Assembly (NCBI GenBank): GCA_039679805.1
Contig: JBDKUD010000300.1
Coordinates: forward strand, 1 to 9,517
DNA length: 9,517 nt
Direction of reading: 5' to 3'
Origin: JBDKUD01 sp039679805
Lineage (GTDB): Bacteria > Bacillota > Syntrophomonadia > Syntrophomonadales > Syntrophomonadaceae
Part shown: positions 1 through 5,622 of the stretch, piece by piece
Layout: every line of letters begins with the position of its first letter
Numbering within the stretch: position 1 is the first letter of the stretch
Translations under genes and position numbers: made by a program
Notes under the pieces: model-generated
Told to the model about the DNA's origin: nothing
What the model saw: only the letters and a program-made list of their open reading frames with translations
Databases searched by the model: none

Positions 1-266
1 CCTGTGAAGTCAACTTGATTTACATTTTCCCATAGTACTGATTCCTTGTATTTAAATCCATGTATATCAATACGTAGCACTCTAGGTATCTTTAGATAGC
101 TATAAGAAAAGTACATAAATATGAAATAAAAAATTATAGATATAATGTATTTATCGATAATAAAAAATGTAATAGAAGCACAAGTAAACATTAACAAAAG
201 AATCACTTGTTCAATATGGAATCGGGATAGACTATTTTTCTTAAAGACATAACTATTATCTGCCAA
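1..266 (-). CDS. Partial small membrane protein, PH-domain-like (3' end beyond window)
   Basis: Seen: an open frame on the minus strand runs off the left edge. Its translation has a polar start (YDNLADNSYVFKKN), two closely spaced hydrophobic segments (VILLLMFTCASITFFII and IISIIFYFIFMYFSY), then a beta-rich stretch RIDIHGFKYKESVLWENV. Family knowledge: two helices followed by a strand with 'G-x-x-y-...-W-x-x-V' is typical of small bacterial PH-like (bPH) membrane proteins of unknown function. The start is unclear. The first in-frame candidate is TTG at 264-266, with AAAGGG 13 bases upstream, which is too far to be convincing. An ATG at 286-288 opens MKG and would join this frame if one G in the GGG run at 281-283 were absent, so the gene may be frameshifted at its 5' end. 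The PH assignment is an inference from about 88 residues. Confidence 0.5.
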   Translation of the reverse strand, partial: MADNSYVFKKNSLSRFHIEQVILLLMFTCASITFFIIDKYIISIIFYFIFMYFSYSYLKIPRVLRIDIHGFKYKESVLWENVNQVDFT

Positions 267-288
267 ATTATCATACGCACCCTTTCAT

Positions 289-619
289 TATTACTCGTTA
301 TTCTTCCCGCTAGATTTAAGCGATCTGTTCGGGTAATATTGTTAGTCCGCTTTATCTGTCTGGCTGAAAGTGATGTGCGGTTGTCGGATTTGAGCCCCTT
401 TTACCCAATTCAATATTGGCATTTTGCGGGTATAGTACTATAAAATGCTTCGTTCCTGGGTTTTTTGGTGCCTTTTTCTACCCCTATCTGCCTTATTTAT
501 TGTTTTTAGGTCATTTTAGTTTTTCGATTAGGCTTTTCGACTTTGGACTAAACGTATTAGTTTGCGTTATATTAATAATTTAGCCTTACATTTGTTACAA
601 TATGGTTTTTTTCTAAAGC
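289..619. other. AT-rich intergenic stretch without a convincing gene
   Basis: No frame on either strand reads like protein here. It holds a possible plus-strand promoter (416-444), a perfect 12-base palindrome TATAGTACTATA (431-442) flanked by GCATTTT (419-425) and AAAATGC (442-448), and a weak two-part hairpin at 306-333 (CCCG/CGGG and AGAT/ATCT arms). There is also a short tandem-like pair TTTTCGAT / TTTTCGAC near 521-540. The function is unknown. It may be decayed DNA or the end of an old mobile element, but no terminal repeats or transposase fragments were found. Confidence 0.4.
416..444 (+). promoter_or_regulatory. Possible sigma-A-type promoter reading rightward
   Basis: TTGGCA (416-421), a 17-base spacer and TATAAA (439-444) each match the -35/-10 consensus at five of six positions. 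No ORF with a ribosome site follows. A transcript would start near 451 and run antisense to the small membrane-protein gene at 620-805. The -10 overlaps the palindrome at 431-442. AT-rich DNA yields such matches by chance, so this is tentative. Confidence 0.25.
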
Positions 620-805
620 CTATTTCATACTTTTTATAATAAAAGCTACAATTATGAAGCAAATAGCTGCTATAGCAAACAATATTTCTGGTCTATTCTT
701 ACACATATCACCTATATATTCCATTAGGACAGTCTGGTATACTGTGAGGACAATGAATAACACAATGGTAATAATAAAGGCAAACATTATAGAAATAGCC
801 ATCAT
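620..805 (-). CDS. Small two-helix membrane protein, 61 aa, unknown function
   Basis: Seen: 61 residues with two hydrophobic helices (about 3-26 and 41-59) joined by a short charged loop, EYIGDMCKNRPE. The protein ends in KSMK. The start is the first of two adjacent ATGs (803-805). AGGAGA at 815-820 lies 9 bases upstream, a good ribosome site. A near-consensus promoter (867-895) reads into it, leaving a leader of about 55 bases. Ribosome site, promoter and coherent two-helix pattern together argue that it is real despite its size. I do not recognise the family. Small integral membrane proteins of this shape include transporter regulators, holin-like proteins and toxins of type I systems, and nothing in the sequence decides between them. 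No clear terminator was found below 620. Confidence 0.6.
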   Translation of the reverse strand: MMAISIMFAFIITIVLFIVLTVYQTVLMEYIGDMCKNRPEILFAIAAICFIIVAFIIKSMK

Positions 806-845
806 AAGTGTATATCTCCTAAATATCTATTGAACTATGACCAAC

Positions 846-870
846 TAATTGCCAAAAAGTTTGGTAATTA
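846..870. promoter_or_regulatory. 11-bp inverted repeat overlapping promoter: likely operator
   Basis: The arms TAATTGCCAAA (846-856) and TTTGGTAATTA (860-870) are complementary apart from one G-T pair, with a 3-base spacer. The repeat covers the last bases of the -10 (867-872) and the expected start point near 860 of the minus-strand promoter. That is the usual place for a repressor operator. As RNA only part would be transcribed, so a DNA-binding role is more likely than a hairpin. The binding protein is unknown. Confidence 0.4.
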
Positions 871-895
871 TAAACGAGTTGAAGGTGGATGTCCA
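867..895 (-). promoter_or_regulatory. Sigma-A-type promoter of the small membrane protein gene
   Basis: On the minus strand, TGGACA (890-895, five of six matches to TTGACA) is followed after exactly 17 bases by a perfect TATAAT (867-872). The expected start is near 860, about 55 bases before the ATG at 805. This is the best promoter match in the window. Confidence 0.6.
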
Positions 896-987
896 GAAAT
901 GGTACAAGTAGCTTTTCTCTTCACTATCTGCCAAACAATTCTCTAATTATTTTGATTGGATTCCTGCTTTTGTTTGAACAGTATATG

Positions 988-1500
988 TCATACTGCATAA
1001 GTTGAAGGTGTAACAGGATTTACATCTGTATATTTTAATAACTGAACATTACCCCCAGATTAATCAGTACCCAAAACTGCACCTCCGGAAATAGGGCCAT
1101 ATCCGCCTCCCGAGATAATAGACTTACCGTTTATTTCACTATTATTTTTAGCATTAGTCCAGGTTGCAGATAGCCCGAAACCTCCTGCTGGCGTAGTTCC
1201 CATTTCTCCACCGGATTGAGGGTAAATATATACCTTGATACTAATACGTATTCCAGCTTTCCCCTGTACTCCTACACCAGCCTCAAAGAACCTCCTGCCC
1301 CAATTTGAAACGTATAAGCTAAAGCATTCGATAAATTAATTCTCTAGTACTGTTACTGATGGATTTACCACCACTTCTGACACTACTACTGCTTTTACTG
1401 TGTTATTGTTTCCACCGTTCCATGGAACTTTCGCCTGTGCCCCTCCACCATGAGTATCCGTTACAGATGAGATAAGCTTTAGTTTATCGACATCAACATT
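988..1500 (-). pseudogene. Decayed gene for a glycine-rich, beta-type protein
   Basis: No complete ORF exists, but the minus strand downstream of the wall-hydrolase stop reads as protein with lesions. Part 1 (1500 to 1339) encodes VDVDKLKLISSVTDTHGGG and, further on, VVVNPSVTVLEN, then TAA (1336-1338). Just past it a shifted frame reads LSNALAYTFQIGAGGS. A missing T in the TCTTT run near 1290 restores the first frame, which continues FEAGVGVQGKAGIR, YIYPQSGGEMGTTPAGGFG and IISGGGYGPISGGAVLGTD to TAA (1060-1062). Beyond that the same frame still reads SGGNVQLLKYTDVNPVTP to TGA (988-990). Gly-rich alternating strands look like a secreted or barrel-like domain, but I do not recognise the family. 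There is no start codon or ribosome site, and the fragment begins at the hydrolase stop, so the 5' end seems deleted. Confidence 0.55.
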
Positions 1501-1501
1501 T

Positions 1502-3436
1502 TTACTTTACAGCAGTCATCTTCACCCTTAAGGCATCCAACATTACTGCTGCTTCTGAGCGAGTAACCAAATCCAAGGGTGCAATTTTGTCCGGGGTTTT
1601 ACACTTAATGAGACCGTTTTCGCTGGCTATACTCATCGCTTCTTGGGCCCAGGAAGGGATCAAATTCCGGTCACTAAATTTTTTCAATTGCGCATCGGCT
1701 GCTCCGGTAGCCGTTATTTTTGATGCCTGTGTTAAAATTACCGCTGCCTGGGCTCGGTTTAGCGGTGCTTGTGGGTTAAATCTTTTATCCGCACTGCCCT
1801 TGAACAGACCCGCCTTAACAACCGCGCCTATTGCTCCGGCATAGTGTTGATTGGAAATATCGGTAAACTGCCTTTGCGCCTCAGCCTGATCTGGTTCCAA
1901 CTTTAACAAACGACCCAGCATAGCGGCAAACTCTACCCGGGATATTTTCCCTTCAGGATTAAATTCCGTGGCATTTATACCCTGTACAATGTAATTATCA
2001 GCCAGACTTTCTATAACCGCTCGATCTGGATTATTGACCAGATCGGTAAAAGATGATTTCTCCATTGATTTAGCATCAGTTAGTGCTTCTATCCATCGCT
2101 TGCCATTAGCTCTGGTAACATTCATATCATTTATAACCACGGTCCGAACCCTTACACTTTGAGGTTTAGTTTCTCCAGGCTCAATTTCTCCAAAAGAACC
2201 CAGGTCATTTAAAACATAATAGCGCCCGTTGTCCTCCCCCAAATAAAGCATTTCGTGGCCAGGGAAATGTAATGATGCACCGGGGCTTACGCTGCGGAGC
2301 AATTTCTCACGATAAGCAACGCTATAGCCGTCAAAGGCCATAGTCTTCCCGGCTGAAGCAGCCTGAACATCTGAATTTCTGGCCAATCTAAACCCAAAAC
2401 AGCGGTATAACTCCATAACCAGAGCGGAACAATCCCGGCCGTTTAGCATTCCCCCCCAGCAATAACGTTCACCTTGCATTTTAAATGCCTGACGGATTAT
2501 ATTAGCCCGCGTATAGGGTAGATAGCCTATCGTCACATCATTGGATATAGGGATAGGAGCCATAGTAAATTCCAATTGACCAGCCTTATTGCGAATCGGG
2601 AGTTTAACCACGTAATTTTGGTAAACCCTCCGGTCGCGAATCGTATCTGGTAAATCTTCCGATTTTAACAATGCTAACTTGGTTCCCATAGTGAATTCCA
2701 TTTCTGAGATCTGTGGTAACAACGGTTCATTATCCAACCTGATGTGATTACCGCTAACCACCAGGAAACTAGTTTCATTCTGATAGTCCAGCCAAGTATC
2801 CCGGTCACATACAGCCACGTCGGAAGCAGGCAGCCAGCCCGTACAATTATCCATTTGCACAAAATACCATTGCCCATCCAGGCTATGATGAAGGATAATG
2901 ATTGGCTCAGCAGCTAATATGGAGGTATTCTGAAAGAGATCAAAGCCGGGGTCACCGGGCTCATCCCCAATTACATCAGCGGTAGGATAGATTTTTAAGT
3001 TACTTCTTTTGACCGTAAAGCCATACTTAACCTGGTTTGTTGCCTGTAGTCCCTCCAGATTCATCTGCTGTTTCAGCTTTTGCCAGTAGGAGGTGCCCAC
3101 CAATTCTGACCCCATATAGGAGGGATCAGTCGGAAACGGATAGTCAATGTAACCGGTTAATTGTTCGCGAGTAAACGAACCGGGATAATCGGCCAGATTA
3201 TACACCGCACCCGGAAGTTTGCGGACTATTTCCTGGTTAAAACTCTTAATTTGGTCAGGGGTTAAGATAACTCTATTCGGGTCTGCAATTTTGTTTATCC
3301 AATAATCGGCTTGCAGCATTTCAGCTTTTACATTGGGCATAGTTGGAATCTCATAAGCATCTGCCCAGCTTGCCGGACAAATCAAGCTCATTGCTATGAT
3401 TATGTTCAATAAACCTTTCAATAAATAACGATACAT
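1502..3436 (-). CDS. Exported NlpC/P60 (C40) cell-wall peptidase with SH3 and three SLH domains
   Basis: Role (family knowledge): NlpC/P60 cysteine peptidases cut peptide bonds in peptidoglycan stems, and SLH repeats hold the enzyme on the wall. Seen, numbered from the ATG: signal peptide about 1-26 with ASWA before the mature part; an N-terminal SH3-associated helical region; SH3-like domain about 138-215 (GQWYFVQM..GWLP); a second beta region to about 300; NlpC/P60 about 310-440 with Cys336 in GRDCSALV, His394 in FPGHEMLYLG and probable third residue Asn410 (YYVLND). SLH repeats follow at about 462-515, 524-572 and 586-636. Start choice: the ATG at 3434-3436 has GGGGAGG 6 bases upstream. 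The longer GTG start at 3451 lies inside that ribosome site, so 644 residues are likely rather than 649. The neighbours are separate units. The C-terminus abuts a decayed gene. Confidence 0.9.
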   Translation of the reverse strand: MYRYLLKGLLNIIIAMSLICPASWADAYEIPTMPNVKAEMLQADYWINKIADPNRVILTPDQIKSFNQEIVRKLPGAVYNLADYPGSFTREQLTGYIDYPFPTDPSYMGSELVGTSYWQKLKQQMNLEGLQATNQVKYGFTVKRSNLKIYPTADVIGDEPGDPGFDLFQNTSILAAEPIIILHHSLDGQWYFVQMDNCTGWLPASDVAVCDRDTWLDYQNETSFLVVSGNHIRLDNEPLLPQISEMEFTMGTKLALLKSEDLPDTIRDRRVYQNYVVKLPIRNKAGQLEFTMAPIPISNDVTIGYLPYTRANIIRQAFKMQGERYCWGGMLNGRDCSALVMELYRCFGFRLARNSDVQAASAGKTMAFDGYSVAYREKLLRSVSPGASLHFPGHEMLYLGEDNGRYYVLNDLGSFGEIEPGETKPQSVRVRTVVINDMNVTRANGKRWIEALTDAKSMEKSSFTDLVNNPDRAVIESLADNYIVQGINATEFNPEGKISRVEFAAMLGRLLKLEPDQAEAQRQFTDISNQHYAGAIGAVVKAGLFKGSADKRFNPQAPLNRAQAAVILTQASKITATGAADAQLKKFSDRNLIPSWAQEAMSIASENGLIKCKTPDKIAPLDLVTRSEAAVMLDALRVKMTAVK

Positions 3437-3717
3437 AATAAACCTCCCCACCTGTTTGCATTTTTCTTTTATAAGTGACTTTCAGGGAACATTTCTATAA
3501 AAATAATGAAATCCCTGCATATTTGACATAAATGAGGGTTACTTGCTGTCAAATGGAATATCATTCTTATTAATGTCGACCAAGGAGGAAAACTATCGTA
3601 AATAGCACCTTTTCCGCTGGTTATGGTGGTGCAGAAGGAAATTTCATGAGATTGGAACTGTAAAAGTAATAATTGAAAAATTAAGGAGTATCGCAATAAG
3701 ATATGCAACAGACGCAG
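3437..3717. other. Intergenic region upstream of the wall hydrolase
   Basis: No convincing gene was found. A 79-codon minus frame here starts at a TTG without ribosome site and was rejected. The region carries a perfect 8-bp inverted repeat (3521-3554) and a bulged hairpin (3483-3495 with 3508-3517, CAGGGA..TTTC pairing GAAA..TCCCTG) that would lie in the mRNA leader of the hydrolase. No good paired -35/-10 was found on the minus strand. Confidence 0.35.
3521..3554. promoter_or_regulatory. Inverted repeat ATTTGACA-N18-TGTCAAAT upstream of the wall hydrolase
   Basis: Perfect 8-bp arms at 3521-3528 and 3547-3554. Each arm contains TTGACA on one strand, so the arms could be -35 elements facing each other or a spaced operator. 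Neither orientation has a good -10 at 17 bases. It lies about 85 bases before the hydrolase ATG. Confidence 0.25.
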
Positions 3718-3752
3718 AAGCGGGAGAGATTGTATATAAATCCCTCCCGCTT
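3718..3752 (-). terminator. Hairpin terminator of the solute-binding protein gene
   Basis: The arms AAGCGGGAGAGAT (3718-3730) and ATCCCTCCCGCTT (3740-3752) pair over 13 positions with one A-C mismatch and a 9-base loop. It lies about 135 bases past the stop of the binding-protein gene. The T-run after the stem is poor on both strands, so termination may be partly factor-dependent or the hairpin may mainly protect the 3' end. Confidence 0.6.
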
Positions 3753-3759
3753 AACCTGA

Positions 3760-3857
3760 TTCAATATTAATCTGCGTAATTCGAAACACCTTTAATAAAC
3801 CTCAAATCCAGTTGCTATATATAACGTTTTGAAAGAAATCGTCCGTTCAATATTAAT
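3760..3857 (+). repeat. Pair of 12-base direct repeats TTCAATATTAAT
   Basis: Exact copies at 3760-3771 and 3846-3857, 74 bases apart, in the AT-rich 3' region of the binding-protein gene. The intervening sequence shows no gene. This may be chance in AT-rich DNA. Confidence 0.3.
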
Positions 3858-3887
3858 TGTTTATAACTATTTAATATAAAGCCCCAA

Positions 3888-5162
3888 TCATTGGTTAGAT
3901 GTTACCTTAGTATATTCGCCTTTTGGAGCGAAATGACCAAACACAATATTAGCAGATTTTTCGAATTTATTATCCTTAATTGACCAGAAACCATATCTGC
4001 CCCACTTTCTGTCACCATTCTCATCCAAACCTAAATCCCCCCCTGTGTAACCTCTCATCCAATTTGCCGTAACCGGAATATTTTTCTTAAATAATTCGTA
4101 ATCGACTTTGGAAATGTTAAGCCAGGACTGGGCAATAACCCACATAGCGTCGCAATAATACAGATCAGTAGCCTGAATATTATCGGTACCGATTTTTTGC
4201 TTTAGTCTGCTCAAGAAATCAACATCAACACGCCCTGATATTCCCAGATTACAAACGGTAAAATCAGTTTTTTGAGCAAATTTTAAGGCACTATCATCTT
4301 TGAACACAGTAACTTCAGCTGGTACTCCGTCACAGCCTATCCATCTGACTGATTCCAATTCTGCTTTTCCTGCCGCTGCCTTTAATATTTCATTGACTTC
4401 ATCAAATGAAATAAGTACTACGGCTACTTTATCAGATGAGCTTTCGGATTTTTTCTGCTTGACTTGCTGTTCTATGCTGGCTATCGTATTACCAAAATCC
4501 TTATTTTCCGGGTTGTATTTTGTCTCTTGGTCAATATTTATATTCATTTGTTTGCCATACTGCACAATGCTATTTCTTAAATCTTTACCGTAGACATCAT
4601 CCCGATAAACCAGAACAATGTTCTTAATACCACTTTCCAGAGCAAAACGAACTATGGCCTGGCCTTGTTGAATATCATTGGTGCAAAATCTAAATAAATT
4701 ACTATCCTTTTCAGCTAAAGATGGAGCCGTGCTGATGCCCGATATTAACAATTGCTGGTTCTGCCTGGCATAATCCGAGACCGCCTCGATTTCTTCACTG
4801 GAACCGCAAATAACAGGAAGAATACCTTCTTTTTTAAAGTTCTTGATCTTTTCAGCTGCTATTTTGGGGTCACCTTTCGTATCCTCGACAAAAAGCTTAA
4901 CTTGCTTGGTATGCCCAAGGTCCTTCAAGTACTGGTTAATATCATTAACGGTCATTTGAATAGCGATCAGCGAAGATTTTCCAACACTGTAGGTTTGCCC
5001 ATTAGTATCCAATAAAACTCCGACTTTTAAATCATCCGTTTGCTTTTGTGATGTATTGCTGGTACAAGCAATCGATATAATACATAAAGACACACATAAC
5101 GAAACAATAAACCACTTTTTCAAAGACCTGCCCATAGCAGTACTTCTTTCCAAAACCCTCAC
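3888..5162 (-). CDS. Orphan ABC-type substrate-binding lipoprotein (type I periplasmic-binding fold, LivJ-like)
   Basis: Role (family knowledge): captures a small ligand, often an amino acid or related solute, outside the membrane for an ABC importer or a sensor. Seen: hydrophobic signal about 17-32, then Cys33 in IISIAC-TSNTS, a lipobox-like site with an atypical Ser at -3. Mature domain about 45-415 with KVGVLLDTNGQTYSVGKSS, the segment PVICGSSEEIEAVSDYARQ, ISGISTAPSLA, lobe-2 NIVLVYRDDVYGKD and DLYYCDAMWVIAQSW, ending in a beta strand GRYGFWSIKDNKF. Length of 424 suits the family. Start is uncertain. GTG (5160-5162) has AAAGG directly against it. TTG (5151-5153) has GGGTGA 5 bases upstream and looks best. 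ATG (5133-5135) has only a weak site. No permease or ATPase gene lies nearby, so its transporter is encoded elsewhere or it serves another role. The ligand is unknown. Confidence 0.85.
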   Translation of the reverse strand: MRVLERSTAMGRSLKKWFIVSLCVSLCIISIACTSNTSQKQTDDLKVGVLLDTNGQTYSVGKSSLIAIQMTVNDINQYLKDLGHTKQVKLFVEDTKGDPKIAAEKIKNFKKEGILPVICGSSEEIEAVSDYARQNQQLLISGISTAPSLAEKDSNLFRFCTNDIQQGQAIVRFALESGIKNIVLVYRDDVYGKDLRNSIVQYGKQMNINIDQETKYNPENKDFGNTIASIEQQVKQKKSESSSDKVAVVLISFDEVNEILKAAAGKAELESVRWIGCDGVPAEVTVFKDDSALKFAQKTDFTVCNLGISGRVDVDFLSRLKQKIGTDNIQATDLYYCDAMWVIAQSWLNISKVDYELFKKNIPVTANWMRGYTGGDLGLDENGDRKWGRYGFWSIKDNKFEKSANIVFGHFAPKGEYTKVTSNQ

Positions 5163-5227
5163 CCTTTCATTTTAGTTTAAATAATTTTCAGGCATCAAGG
5201 TCCACGTATAATCCTTCTGCGACATTT

Positions 5228-5251
5228 AAAAAACCACAAAGTACCATGGTT
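5228..5251 (-). terminator. Possible leader attenuator upstream of the binding-protein gene
   Basis: On the minus strand AACCATGG (5251-5244) pairs with TTGTGGTT (5239-5232) around a 4-base loop. The stem has five Watson-Crick and three G-U pairs and runs straight into six Ts (5233-5228). It lies about 70 bases before the gene start. There is no upstream gene on that strand, so if real it would act in the leader. The stem is weak. Confidence 0.3.
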
Positions 5252-5322
5252 CATCCTCTAGTGACCCCTTCAGAAAAGTATCCAATAGGTCATCTTTTTC
5301 TCAGAGTCTGGCAGAGTAAGCT

Positions 5323-5352
5323 TTGAAGCTTGATTACATTATTCGCCATAAT
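5323..5352 (+). promoter_or_regulatory. Tentative promoter for the STAS-kinase gene
   Basis: TTGAAG (5323-5328), an 18-base spacer and CATAAT (5347-5352). It would give a leader of about 265 bases that includes the hairpin at 5522-5558. Match quality is moderate (four and five of six), and another promoter could be used. Confidence 0.25.
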
Positions 5353-5521
5353 TGTTTATTTTACCTGCACTATACTATCTATATTAAGGTAACTATTTTA
5401 CATTTGCCCTAGGACTTCTGCATAATTAGTAACAGTTCCAGCTAATAGTCAATTATAACCATAAATTTTCCCAACTATATGCAGGAATTTGGCATATAAA
5501 TCGCTAAAAGAATATTCATGC

Positions 5522-5558
5522 TGTTGCTGGTAAATTATACCTCAATTTACCAGCAACA
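5522..5558 (+). promoter_or_regulatory. Perfect 15-bp hairpin in the leader of the STAS-kinase gene
   Basis: The arms TGTTGCTGGTAAATT (5522-5536) and AATTTACCAGCAACA (5544-5558) are exact complements around a 7-base loop ATACCTC. No T-run follows, so it is not a classic terminator. It lies 64 bases before the ATG, leaving the ribosome site free. It could be an operator, an mRNA stability or attenuation element, or a protein-binding hairpin. Confidence 0.6.
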
Positions 5559-5622
5559 ATGTCTCGACATTATTGGTTTAAAGAATGAACCGATATATCC
5601 TTTTTGGAGAGGAGAATATAAC

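Larger units (their letters stand above)
5163..5622. other. Divergent intergenic region, 460 bases
   Basis: No protein gene is supported. It holds the leader of the binding-protein gene with a possible attenuator (5228-5251) and a TGACC/GGTCA stem (5262-5266 with 5288-5292), two adjacent AAGCTT palindromes (5318-5331), a tentative plus-strand promoter (5323-5352), and a very strong hairpin (5522-5558). The plus-strand frame remains open back to an ATG at 5518, but that extension lacks a good ribosome site and spans the hairpin. Confidence 0.5.

Noticed and set aside
445..519. 24-codon hydrophobic peptide (MLRSWVFW...) on the plus strand, toxin-like
   Set aside because: No ribosome site, and its ATG lies upstream of the start point expected from the only nearby promoter.
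877..1010. Direct repeat AGTTGAAGGTG at 877-887 and 1000-1010
   Set aside because: One copy lies in a promoter spacer and the other in decayed coding sequence; 11 bases with no further similarity around them is probably chance.
289..1500. Possible remnant of an insertion sequence in the AT-rich left region
   Set aside because: No terminal inverted repeats, target duplications or transposase-like translation could be found.
1587..1844. Plus-strand ORF opposite the SLH repeats
   Set aside because: Antisense shadow of a well-supported gene with conserved SLH repeats.
3469..3708. 79-codon minus-strand ORF between the hydrolase and the binding-protein gene
   Set aside because: It starts at a TTG with no ribosome site, has no family-like motif, and overlaps the dyad and leader hairpin of the hydrolase gene.
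5518..5622. N-terminal extension of the STAS protein from an ATG at 5518
   Set aside because: Weak ribosome site; the extension spans the 15-bp hairpin and does not resemble a STAS start, while the ATG at 5623 has GGAGAGGAG at 9 bases.
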